DNA of 64,000 nt from Rohdeia sp041398665 (GTDB taxonomy: Bacteria; Planctomycetota; UBA1135; GCA-002686595): contig JAWKUH010000004.1 of the NCBI GenBank assembly GCA_041398665.1, forward strand, positions 1 through 64,000. The letters run 5' to 3'. Made by a program: the position numbers and the translations under genes. The number at the start of each line of letters is the position of its first letter. Within the stretch, counting starts at the first letter, position 1. The notes under the pieces are model-generated. The model saw nothing but the letters and a program-made list of their open reading frames with translations, did not search any database and was not told the DNA's origin. Shown here piece after piece: positions 54,795-63,062 of this stretch.

Positions 54795-55721
54795 ATGTCC
54801 GACTCCGCACCCAATGCTCGGAACCGCACGGCCTCGGTGCGGGTCCCCTGTTCGACCTCCAACCTGGGTCCGGGCTTCGACCTGCTCGGGCTGTGCCTGT
54901 CGCTGCACCTCGAGGTGGGCGCGTCGGCGCGCCCCGGGTCGGGAGAGGTCCGCGTGACCTCGGCCCCGGCGGACTGGCCGCGGACGGACGACCTGCTCGT
55001 GCGCGCGATCCGTCGCGGCCTCCGCGGCGCGCCGCTCGACGTGGAAGTCGAGGTGGCGAGCGAGATTCCGGTCGCTCGCGGGTTGGGATCGAGCGGTGCG
55101 GCGGTCGCCGCCGGACTGCTGCTCGGCGCCGCGCTCGCGACCGGCGCGGACGCTTCGGACCGCTCGCACCTCGTCGGACCGGCGGTGGAGCTCGAGGGGC
55201 ATCCCGACAACGCGGTGGCGTCGCTCCTCGGCGGTTGCGTGCTCTCCGTCGCGACGGAGCGCGGGTGGCGGACGCTGCGACAGCCCGTGCACGCGAGCAT
55301 CGGGTTCGCGGCGGCCTGGCCCCGCGCGACGCTCGAGACGGCCCGAGCCCGCGCCGTGCTCCCCGCGAGCGTGCCGTTCGCGCACGCCGCGGACCAGCCC
55401 CGTCGGCTCGCGGCGCTCCTCGAAGGACTGCGGGAGGGCGACGCCGAGCTCGTCGCGCACGGCACGCTCGACCATCTCCACGTCGATGCGCGCCTCCCGC
55501 TGGTCCCCGGCGCGCGCGAGGCCTTCGAACTCGCGCTCGAGGCGGGCGCGTGGTCGGCGACGCTCTCCGGGTCCGGATCGGCCGTGATCGCGCTCGGTCC
55601 GAGGGAACGGGCGGCCGAGATCGCGCGCGCGCTCGGACGCGGCATCGAGTCGCGCCAGCCCCTCGAGGACGCGCGCGAACTCGTCCTCGTCGAGGACGCG
55701 CCGCGAACCGTGGTGTCGTGA
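54795..55721 (+). CDS. thrB: Homoserine kinase
   Basis: A 308-residue GHMP kinase that phosphorylates homoserine in threonine synthesis. The N-terminal motif is VRVPCSTSNLGPGFDLLGLC, the ATP loop is PVARGLGSSGAAVAAGLLLG and the later EGHPDNAVASLLGG and SGSGSAVIAL segments are all present. Length is normal. The start is the ATG at 54795, after a Lys-poor, Pro-rich leader. No other threonine gene is near. Confidence 0.93.
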   Translation: MSDSAPNARNRTASVRVPCSTSNLGPGFDLLGLCLSLHLEVGASARPGSGEVRVTSAPADWPRTDDLLVRAIRRGLRGAPLDVEVEVASEIPVARGLGSSGAAVAAGLLLGAALATGADASDRSHLVGPAVELEGHPDNAVASLLGGCVLSVATERGWRTLRQPVHASIGFAAAWPRATLETARARAVLPASVPFAHAADQPRRLAALLEGLREGDAELVAHGTLDHLHVDARLPLVPGAREAFELALEAGAWSATLSGSGSAVIALGPRERAAEIARALGRGIESRQPLEDARELVLVEDAPRTVVS

Positions 55722-55796
55722 CCCGCGGAGCGCCGGGGCGCTGGTATCGTCGTCGCCCCTCGACGCGGCCCGCGGGCCGGCCACCGCGCCACGACC

Positions 55797-56933
55797 ATGC
55801 GATCCACGAACGTCCGCGTCCTCGCCCTCCTCCTCGCACTCGCGGCGCCCTTCGCGCCGGTGCTCGCCGCGCAGGAGCGGCCGGCGGAACGGCTCGCCGC
55901 GGCGCAGGAGCACGCGTCGGACGCGCGCTTCTTCGAGGACCCCGCCGTCGTCTCGACGCGGCGCGCGCCGCTCGCGGCCGACGAGCTCTTCGAGGTCGTC
56001 GACGTGATCGACGGCGACACCGTCCACGTGATGCGGAACGGGGTGAAGGAGAAGCTGCGTCTGCTGTCGGTCGACACCGAGGAGAAGCTCTCGGGCAACG
56101 CGGGGCTCTCCCCCACCAAGCCGGAGACGCTGTTCGGCGAGGCCTGCGCGCAGTGGGCGAAGCACTTCTTCCCCGAGTACTGCACGGTCGACGGCAAGGT
56201 GCGCGTGGGACTCATGTTCCCGGACGGCTTCGAACAGCGCGACGTCTACGGCCGTCTGCTGAGCCACGTCGTGCTGCCGGACGGCGTCGACTACCAGGTG
56301 CTGCTCGTGCGCATGGGCAAGAGCCCGTACTTCAACAAGTACGGGAACAGCAGCGTGTACCACGACGCGTTCGTCGCGGCGCAGCGCGCGGCGCGGGCGG
56401 AACAGCTCGGCATCTGGAACCCCGCGACGAACCGGCCGCGCACGCCCGACGAGCCCGAGGTGCGCCGACCCTACGACCGACTGCTGCCGTGGTGGGACGC
56501 GCGCGCCGCCGCGATCGACGCCGCGCGCGCGCGGCACGCCGCGAACCCGGTGATCGACGTCGACGCGGAATTGCCCGCCCAGGTCCAGCTCGCGGCCTAC
56601 GCCTGCGAGGGCGGCGCGACGGTGCACGTGTTCGGGTCGATCGATCGCATCTTCGAGGAGAAGGACGGGAGTCGGACGCTGCTGCTGCGCACGGGCGACA
56701 AGGCGCGCGCCACGCGCATCCTGATCCCGCGCGAGCGCCTCGCGGCGTTCGACATGGAGGACCTGCGCGCGCGCGCCGAGCAGGAGTTCGTGCAGAACTA
56801 CCTGGTCTTCACCGGGACGCTCGAGCCGAACCCGCGCGGCGGCTACGCGATGTCCCTCGACAGCCCCGACCGGATCCGCCTCGGTGGTCCCGAGCCGAAG
56901 CTCGCGGAGCCCGTCGAGGCCGGGGCGCGCTGA
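55797..56933 (+). CDS. Secreted thermonuclease-like (SNase) protein
   Basis: A 378-residue exported protein with signal peptide VLALLLALAAPFAPVLAAQE. The staphylococcal nuclease fold spans about residues 60-205: FEVVDVIDGDTVHVMRNG, LRLLSVDTEEKLSG and RDVYGRLLSHVVLPDGVDYQ, holding the Asp, Arg and Asp residues that bind Ca2+ and phosphate. The C-terminal third (ACEGGATVHVFGSIDRIFEE) may be a second OB-like domain. Probably degrades extracellular DNA/RNA. Between its stop and the repeat (57039) lies a GGCGCCGAAGGC box at 57003, perhaps the end of an older repeat copy. Confidence 0.85.
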   Translation: MRSTNVRVLALLLALAAPFAPVLAAQERPAERLAAAQEHASDARFFEDPAVVSTRRAPLAADELFEVVDVIDGDTVHVMRNGVKEKLRLLSVDTEEKLSGNAGLSPTKPETLFGEACAQWAKHFFPEYCTVDGKVRVGLMFPDGFEQRDVYGRLLSHVVLPDGVDYQVLLVRMGKSPYFNKYGNSSVYHDAFVAAQRAARAEQLGIWNPATNRPRTPDEPEVRRPYDRLLPWWDARAAAIDAARARHAANPVIDVDAELPAQVQLAAYACEGGATVHVFGSIDRIFEEKDGSRTLLLRTGDKARATRILIPRERLAAFDMEDLRARAEQEFVQNYLVFTGTLEPNPRGGYAMSLDSPDRIRLGGPEPKLAEPVEAGAR

Positions 56934-57038
56934 CCGCGGCGCGGCCCCGGTGGTCCGCGCGATGGTCGAGAAGCGAGGGACGCGAGTCGCCGCCGTCGTC
57001 TGGCGCCGAAGGCCTGCAGCAGCTCGTGCACGTCTCGG

Positions 57039-57294
57039 GGGCGTGGCAGCGGCCTACCGGCCGCGCCCGAGGCCTGGAACACAGCGCCATTTCGTGCCGC
57101 GCGGAACCACGCGGTTTCACAGGGAGCCGGGGAGGACGGGGAGACGACGCGGACGTCGGACCGGAACCGTCCATCCCAGCGCACCGTTGCTCTCCTACTG
57201 CCGGTCCCGTTTCACCCGCATGTGATCTCCGCGTCCTCCCCGGCTCCCTGTGAACTGCATGGTCTTCGACGCCGAAGGCGCCGCGCGCAGCGCT
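57039..57294. repeat. Composite hairpin-ended repeat between nuclease and crcB genes
   Basis: Left hairpin box GGCGTGGCAGCGGCC then GGCCGCGCCCGAGG begins near 57039. The inner arms are TTCACAGGGAGCCGGGGAGG at 57116-57143 and its near-complement at 57227-57254 (27 of 28 matches, loop 83 bases), with the same sequence as copy 1. The right box CTTCGACGCCGAAGGCGCCG then CGCGCAGCGCT ends at 57294, 16 bases before the stop of crcB. The 377 bases between the two genes hold no other element except a possible older box at 57003. Confidence 0.85.
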
Positions 57295-57310
57295 CCGTCC
57301 GTCGCGGTCG

Positions 57311-57682
57311 TCAGGACGCGATCACACGACCCGCGAGCAGCGCCGCTGCACCGACCAGGAGGTGCAGGAGGACGTTCACGACGGCGAGGACGGCGTGCTT
57401 CGTCTCGACCAGGGTGAAGGTGTCCGCCGCGAAGGTCGAGTAGGTGGTGAAGGCGCCCATGAGGCCCACCATCCAGAAGGCGCGCGCTCCTTCCGTGAGC
57501 GCACCGGTGCGCTCCGCCCAGGTCAGGATCCAGCCGATCGCGAAGCACCCCAGCGCGTTGACCGCGAGCGTACCGAGGAAGGGTGCCGCGCCGAGGCGGA
57601 TGCAGGCTCCGATCGTCGCGTGCCGCAGCAGCGCACCGGAGGCGCCGCCCAACGCGACGGCGAGCCACTGCCCGCCGCTCAC
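57311..57682 (-). CDS. crcB: Fluoride exporter CrcB (FluC)
   Basis: A 123-residue four-helix membrane protein that forms a dual-topology F- channel. The motifs GGASGALLRH, LAVNALGCFAIGWIL and FTTYSTFAADTFTLVE are the conserved GGxxGAxxRY, NxxGxFxxG and TTxSTF segments. It starts at GTG 57682, which overlaps the TGA of the HtrA gene (GTGA). No fluoride riboswitch motif is visible; the operon start is upstream of HtrA. Confidence 0.95.
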   Translation of the reverse strand: MSGGQWLAVALGGASGALLRHATIGACIRLGAAPFLGTLAVNALGCFAIGWILTWAERTGALTEGARAFWMVGLMGAFTTYSTFAADTFTLVETKHAVLAVVNVLLHLLVGAAALLAGRVIAS

Positions 57683-58821
57683 GGACGCTCCCCGCGCGAC
57701 TCGAGACTCCCGAGTTCCACCTGCACCGTCATCGGTTCTCCGTCGCGCTCGATGTCGAGCTCGACCGTCGAACCGACGTCGTACCTCAGGAGCACCGCGC
57801 GGAGCTCGTCGAAATTGCGCACCTTCTCGCCGTTGACCGCGTCGATCCGGTCGCCCGGGACCGTGTCCCCCATGCCCGTGAACATGGTTCCTCGCAGTCC
57901 GGCCCGCGCCGCCGGCGACCCGTCGATCACCGTCTCGATCCACACGCCGGGATCCGGACGGACCCGGTCGATCAACACGCCGAGTCCGGGCTGCGGCGGC
58001 TTGCCCGTGCGCAGGAGGTGCGGCACCACGACGTTCACGGTGTCGACGGGGATCGCGAAGCCGATTCCGCTGAACGCGCCGGACTCCGTCGCGATCGCGG
58101 TGTTGACGCCGATCAGTCGACCCGCGCTGTCGAGCAGCGGACCGCCCGAGTTCCCCGGGTTGATGGCCGCGTCGGTCTGGATCACGCCCGAGATGACCTC
58201 GCCGTCCTCGCTCTGCACGATGCGTCCGAGCGCGCTGATGATGCCGGTCGTGAGGCTCTGCTCCAGCCCGAAGGGACTGCCGATCGCGAACACCTTCTGA
58301 CCCACCTCGAGGTCGCCCGAGCTCCCGATCGGGATCGGCCGCAACCGACTCCGCGGCGCGTCGATCTTCAGCACGGCGAGGTCGTGCTCGGGAGAGCTGC
58401 CGATCAGGGTGGCGAGGTACGGCTCGCTGTCCGCGAGCTTCACGAGGCAACGCGTCGCCCCCTTGACGACGTGGTGGTTCGTGACGATCACGCCGTCGTC
58501 GTTCCAGACGAAGCCGCTGCCCGTCCCGGACTGGACCGCGTGGTGCCCGCCGTAGAAGGTCGACGTCTCCGTGGTGACCGCGACGGCGACGGCGGAGGCT
58601 GAGGCGCGCCGGAACAGGTCGACGATCGAGGCCTCGTCGGCGCCGAGGTCCCCGCGCGGTGCGACGGTCCGCGCGGTGGCGTCCGGGTCGAAGGTCCGCG
58701 AGGGCGGCACGACGAGGCTCCAGAGGCGCGCGACGCCGACGGAGAACACGACGAGCGAGACCCCGAGCAGCACGAGCAGCAACAGGGACGAGAGCGGTCC
58801 TCTCTGGGAAGGTCGTTCCAC
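57679..58821 (-). CDS. HtrA/DegP-type trypsin-like serine protease with PDZ domain
   Basis: A 380-residue membrane-anchored protease. The N-terminal helix is SSLLLLVLLGVSLVVFSVGV. The catalytic triad is His in VIVTNHHVVKGAT, Asp in SSPEHDLAVLKID and Ser in DAAINPGNSGGPLLD, with a PDZ domain at residues 270-370 (PGVWIETVIDGSPAARAGLR). Degrades or holds misfolded periplasmic proteins. GTG at 58821 is used; the frame before it has no better start. The gene overlaps crcB by 4 bases, an odd pairing of proteostasis and fluoride export. Confidence 0.9.
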   Translation of the reverse strand: MERPSQRGPLSSLLLLVLLGVSLVVFSVGVARLWSLVVPPSRTFDPDATARTVAPRGDLGADEASIVDLFRRASASAVAVAVTTETSTFYGGHHAVQSGTGSGFVWNDDGVIVTNHHVVKGATRCLVKLADSEPYLATLIGSSPEHDLAVLKIDAPRSRLRPIPIGSSGDLEVGQKVFAIGSPFGLEQSLTTGIISALGRIVQSEDGEVISGVIQTDAAINPGNSGGPLLDSAGRLIGVNTAIATESGAFSGIGFAIPVDTVNVVVPHLLRTGKPPQPGLGVLIDRVRPDPGVWIETVIDGSPAARAGLRGTMFTGMGDTVPGDRIDAVNGEKVRNFDELRAVLLRYDVGSTVELDIERDGEPMTVQVELGSLESRGERP

Positions 58822-58935
58822 GGCGTCGGAGGTTCCCAGTTGCGAACCGGGTGGGAGATCGATCGGGGGCGGCGGGAGGTCCCCCCTGGCTAGCCTTGGA
58901 CCCGACCCGTCCACCGATCGGCGGGATCCAAGAGC

Positions 58936-60618
58936 ATGAGCCCGGCGACCGAGCCCTGCAAGTCGAGCGCACCCGCGAGGCGCGTGCTCGTCGTTACGAG
59001 CGATCGAGCGCTGCGTGAGCGCGTGTCCGCGCTCGTGCGCGAGATGCGCGGCGGGTTCGACGTCGACGCGCTCGCCGAGGTCTCGACCGCGCGCGAGGTG
59101 CTCGCGAACGGCGGGCACGACGCCGTCCTCGTCGGTGCCGTCGTCGGAGAGCCGCACCGCGGTGCGGCCGCGGCGGAGATCGCGGCGACGGCGCCCGAGC
59201 GTCCCGTGCTCGCGCTCCACGAGTCGGAGGACCCGGACGACCGCGCGGTCCCGCGCGGCGTCGTCGGCTGGCTGCCGCTCCCCGGTCTGTCCGCGCCGTT
59301 CCTCGAGCGGCTGCTCGCGGCCGCCGTCGAGCGCCGCCGACTCGAGCACGAGCTCGCGATCGTGAGGAACCAGCTCCGCGTCGCGCACGCGCAGCTCACG
59401 AAGTTCGCGCAGATCGACCCGCTCACGAACCTGCTCAACCGCCGCGGCATGCAGCAGGTGCTGTCGCGCGTCCTGCACTGGGCGCGCAACGACGGCACGC
59501 AGACCGCCGCCATGCTCGTCGACCTCGACGACTTCCGTGCGGTCAACGAGACGCTGGGCCACGGGGTCGGCGACGCGTTGCGCGAGACCGCCCGGGTCCT
59601 ACGCGAGAGCCTGCGCAGCGGCGACTACGCGCTCCGCATCGGGCGGCGACGAGTTCCTGGTCCTCATGCCGCGCACCGACCTCCGCGAGGGGCGCGCCGT
59701 CGCGGAGCGGACGCGCCCAGCCTGCGAATCCGCCCTCGCGCCGAGGACGGAAGCTCGACGCGACGGCGTCGATCGGCCTCGCCGACGTTCCGACACACCC
59801 TCGGTCGAGCTGCTGCTCGGTGCAGTGCCGCATGGTGGTGCGCGACGGCAAACTCTCCGGCAAGAACCGCGTCGCCATCGACACCGACCGCCCGCGCGAG
59901 GCGCGCGACGAGTCGGAGAACGAGCGACCTCGCCGCGTTCCGGTCCGGCGCGACGCTGCGCGCCGTGAAGCAGCCCATCCACAGCCTCGTGGACGAGCGC
60001 GTCGCCGGCTACGAGTTCCTGAGCCGGGGCGGACTGCGAGCCGTTCTCGATGCCGCAGGACTTCTTCCGGCTGTGCTTCGAGAACAACCTGCTCACGTTG
60101 GTCGACCACCAGTGCTTCCGCCGCGGGCTCGAGGCGACGAGTCGGCTCGAACCCGGCGTGCACTGCCACCTCAACCTGTTCCCGTCGACGATGATCGACG
60201 TGCCGGTCGCGCACCTGCTCGACTCGCTGCCCAAGGACCGCTCGCCCGAGCAGTACTGCATCGTGAGACCTCGGAGCAGCAGATCATCGGCGATCCGTCG
60301 TACCCGCAGGAGCCGGTCGCTGCGCTGCGCGCGAGCACGGGTGTGAAGATCGCCATCGACGACGTCGGCTTCGGTCGGAGCTGTCTCGAGAGCCTCGCGC
60401 TGCTCGAACCCGACGTGATCAAGATCGACCGTCGCTGCGTCGGCGGACTCGCGCACGGCGCGGACAAGCGGCGCTTCCTCGACCGCCTGCTCGCGGTCTC
60501 GAACAGTCTCGGCGCGGAGGTCGTTGCCGAGGGCATCGAGACGCGCGACGACCTGGTCGCCCTCGTCGACATGGGCGTCGAGTACGGACAGGGTTTCCTC
60601 TGGGGTCGTCCGGCCTGA
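58936..60618 (+). pseudogene. GGDEF-EAL protein with receiver-like N-terminus, several frameshifts
   Basis: About 560 residues. Residues 1-115 look like a receiver-type sheet without the usual phospho-Asp pattern. The diguanylate cyclase part starts DPLTNLLNRRGMQQVL, has MLVDLDDFRAVNETLGHGVG and reaches the signature RIGGDEFLVLMPRTDL after a frame change at 59642. Further frame changes near 59745, 59770 and 59800 connect RKLDATASIGLADVP, PSVELLLGA and KLSGKNRVAID. The EAL part has RVAGYEFLSRGG (EFL instead of EAL), HCHLNLFPSTMIDV, IAIDDVGFGRSCLESLALL, DVIKIDRRCVGGL and EVVAEGIETRDDL, so a c-di-GMP phosphodiesterase is probable. Divergent from HtrA across 114 bases. Confidence 0.75.
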
Positions 60619-60716
60619 CCGCGCGGGCCCCCGGAGGGGCCTCGGACCGGAGGCGGCGGGAGACGCTTGGCGGACGGAGGTCGCGGCACCATGATGTTCC
60701 GCTCGAAAGGCCGACC

Positions 60717-61106
60717 ATGAGCGACTCCAACCACCCCCACTTCGACGACAAGGGCGCCGTCCACTGGCACACGGACCTCGCCGAGGCCCTGCGCGAGGCG
60801 ACCGCCGACGAGAAGCTCGTCTTCATCGAGTACGGTCGCGCGAAGTGCACGAACTGCCGCGCGCTCGTCCAGAACGTCGTCCCGATGGAGGACGTCGCCA
60901 AGCTCCTCGGCGAACGCTACGTGTGCCTCGCCGCCGACTGCGACGAGGGCGACGACCAGATCGACTCCCTGGCGATGAAGCTCGACGGCGCGGAGATGCT
61001 GCCGTTCGTCATCGTCACCGACGCGCGCGGCCAGTTCCTCGACGGGATCTCGGGACGCGTGTCGCACGACGCGTTGATGCGGCTGCTCCAGCGTCTCAGC
61101 GAGTGA
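60717..61106 (+). CDS. Thioredoxin-fold protein with CxxC
   Basis: A 129-residue thioredoxin-like protein. The active site is CTNC in LVFIEYGRAKCTNCRALV, and the cis-Pro is in EMLPFVIVTDARGQFLDG. This resembles small thioredoxin-fold partners of the DsbD/thiol-disulfide group. It ends 34 bases before the stop of the convergent SDR gene. The name of a specific partner cannot be given. Confidence 0.8.
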   Translation: MSDSNHPHFDDKGAVHWHTDLAEALREATADEKLVFIEYGRAKCTNCRALVQNVVPMEDVAKLLGERYVCLAADCDEGDDQIDSLAMKLDGAEMLPFVIVTDARGQFLDGISGRVSHDALMRLLQRLSE

Positions 61107-61140
61107 GCGCCTGATCGCTCCGCCGACGTGCGGCCGCGGC

Positions 61141-61938
61141 TCACCCCCGATCGCGGCGCGACGCCCGTCCGGCGAGGGCCATGACCGCGCGCCACACCGG
61201 ACGCGGCGCGGCGTCGAGCAGCGCGAGCGGCAGCGCGACGCCGAGCGGGAAGCGCACGCGCGGTGCGCCGCGCTCGATCCCGCGCAGGATGCGGCGCACC
61301 GCTCGATCGGTCGGCCACAGGAACGGCAGGGGGTGCTCGGCGTCCGCCGTCATCTCGCTCACGACGTAGCCCGGTTGCACGTCGACGACCCGGACCGCGC
61401 TGCCACGCAGGTCGATCGCGAGCGTCTCGAGGAAGACGGAGAGCGCGGCCTTGCTCGCGGAGTAGGCGCCGCTCGACGGCATTCCTCCGGTCCCGGCGAG
61501 GCTCGAGATCCCGACGAGCGTCCCGCGCTCGCGCGGCGCCATGCGTTCGAGCCCGGCGACGAGCACCGCGGTCGCACCGAGGACGTTGACCTCGAACGTG
61601 CGCCGCACGTCGGTCCACGGGAGTCGCGCGGCGTGTTCGCCGAGCCCGACGCCGGCGTTCGCGACGACGAGGTCGAGGCCGCGCCCCTCCGCTCCTCCCA
61701 GTCGATCGTCCCACGCGAACACCGAGGCGCGCGCGGCGTCGGTGTCCGCGACGTCGAGCGTCTCGACGTGCAACGTGCCGGTGCGACCTCGGCAGGCCTC
61801 CGCCAGCTCGCGCAACCGTTCCTCGCGGCGCGCGATGGCCACGACCTCGCAACCGCGCTCGACGAGTCGGAGGCAGAGTTCGCGCCCGATCCCGCTCGAC
61901 GCCCCGGTGACGTAGGCCCGCTCGATCGTCGTCGACAC
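61141..61938 (-). CDS. Short-chain dehydrogenase/reductase
   Basis: A 265-residue SDR. The cofactor motif is VTGASSGIGRELCLRL, LVVANAGVGLG is the second motif, ISS precedes the catalytic YSASK (Tyr and Lys) and VQPGYVVSEM is the tail of the core. The last 60 residues are basic and rich in Arg. It starts at GTG 61938 and is divergent from the LpxH gene across 239 bases that hold nothing I recognise. Substrate unknown. Confidence 0.9.
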   Translation of the reverse strand: MSTTIERAYVTGASSGIGRELCLRLVERGCEVVAIARREERLRELAEACRGRTGTLHVETLDVADTDAARASVFAWDDRLGGAEGRGLDLVVANAGVGLGEHAARLPWTDVRRTFEVNVLGATAVLVAGLERMAPRERGTLVGISSLAGTGGMPSSGAYSASKAALSVFLETLAIDLRGSAVRVVDVQPGYVVSEMTADAEHPLPFLWPTDRAVRRILRGIERGAPRVRFPLGVALPLALLDAAPRPVWRAVMALAGRASRRDRG

Positions 61939-62177
61939 CGCCGCAGCCTACGGACGCGGCGACGCGCCGCGGGAACTCGATCCGGGGCCCCGCGGTGAAG
62001 GGACTGCAAGGGGGACGACAAACTTCGGCGCGCGCGCGAAGTCGACGACCGCGCGTCCCCCGGGATGTGCGATGTAGAGCGCGGGGAGGGCGGCTCCGGA
62101 CCGCGGGAGATGCGGTTTCGACCGGGACCGGGCGCCGTAGGACGCACCCGCTCGTCGGGTGCTCGCACGACACCGAC

Positions 62178-63011
62178 ATGGGTCGACGACAGAACAGCTA
62201 TCGCACGATCTGGATCAGCGACCTGCACCTCGGCACGCGGGGCTGCAAGGCGGAACTCCTGATCGACTTCCTGAAGCGCCACGACTTCGAGACGCTCTAC
62301 CTCGTCGGCGACGTCGTCGACGGGTGGCGCCTGCGGCGCTCGCCCTACTGGAACGCCGCGCAGAGCCGCGTCGTCCAGCACCTCCTCAAGCGCGCGCGCA
62401 AGGACGGCAACGTCGTCCTCGTGCCGGGCAACCACGACGAGGCGCTGCGCGACTACGTGGGCTACGACTTCGGCGGCATCTCGCTCGTCAAGGAGGCCGA
62501 GCACACGACGGTCGACGGCAAGCGCCTGTGGGTCGTTCACGGCGACCAGTTCGACGGCGTGATGCACGGTCACAAGTGGCTCGCGATCCTGGGCGACCAC
62601 GCCTACCAGTTCGCGCTGCGCGTGAACCACGTCTACAACTGGTGGCGCAAGGTGCGCGGCAAGCCCTACTGGTCGCTGTCGCAGTACCTCAAGAACAAGG
62701 TGAAGAACGCCGTCGACTTCATCTTCGAGTTCGAACAGCAGCTCGCCCACCACGCGAAGAAGCGCGGCTTCGACGGCGTGGTGTGCGGCCACATCCACCG
62801 CGCCGAGATCCGCGAGATCGACGGGATCCTCTACGCCAACGACGGCGACTGGGTGGAGAGCTGCACGGCGCTGGTCGAACACGACGACGGCCGGCTCGAG
62901 ATCCTCGACTGGCCGAGCATCTGTGCGGCGCGCGCCGCGGACGAGGCGCAAGCGGTGCTCGTGCGCGAGACGAAGGTCCTCGAGTTCGAGGAAGAGGAAG
63001 CCGAGGCCTGA
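62178..63011 (+). CDS. lpxH: UDP-2,3-diacylglucosamine diphosphatase-like metallophosphoesterase
   Basis: A 277-residue enzyme with the full set of metal ligands: WISDLHLGTRGC, LVGDVVDGWRLRR, VLVPGNHDEAL, LWVVHGDQFDG and VCGHIHRAEIRE. This is the LpxH-type long form that hydrolyses UDP-diacylglucosamine in lipid A synthesis. The gene is followed 51 bases later by a glycosyltransferase; such a pairing is seen in other bacteria. The stretch FALRVNHVYNWWRKVRGKP is a helical insertion of that long group. Confidence 0.85.
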   Translation: MGRRQNSYRTIWISDLHLGTRGCKAELLIDFLKRHDFETLYLVGDVVDGWRLRRSPYWNAAQSRVVQHLLKRARKDGNVVLVPGNHDEALRDYVGYDFGGISLVKEAEHTTVDGKRLWVVHGDQFDGVMHGHKWLAILGDHAYQFALRVNHVYNWWRKVRGKPYWSLSQYLKNKVKNAVDFIFEFEQQLAHHAKKRGFDGVVCGHIHRAEIREIDGILYANDGDWVESCTALVEHDDGRLEILDWPSICAARAADEAQAVLVRETKVLEFEEEEAEA

Positions 63012-63062
63012 GCGCGTCGCCGCGAGGACGACCACCGAAGCACCTTAGATACCCTCCCCGCG

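Noticed and set aside
61939..62177. tRNA or small RNA gene in the gap before lpxH
   Set aside because: No cloverleaf pattern, GTTCRA-like loop or CCA end could be found on either strand by eye.
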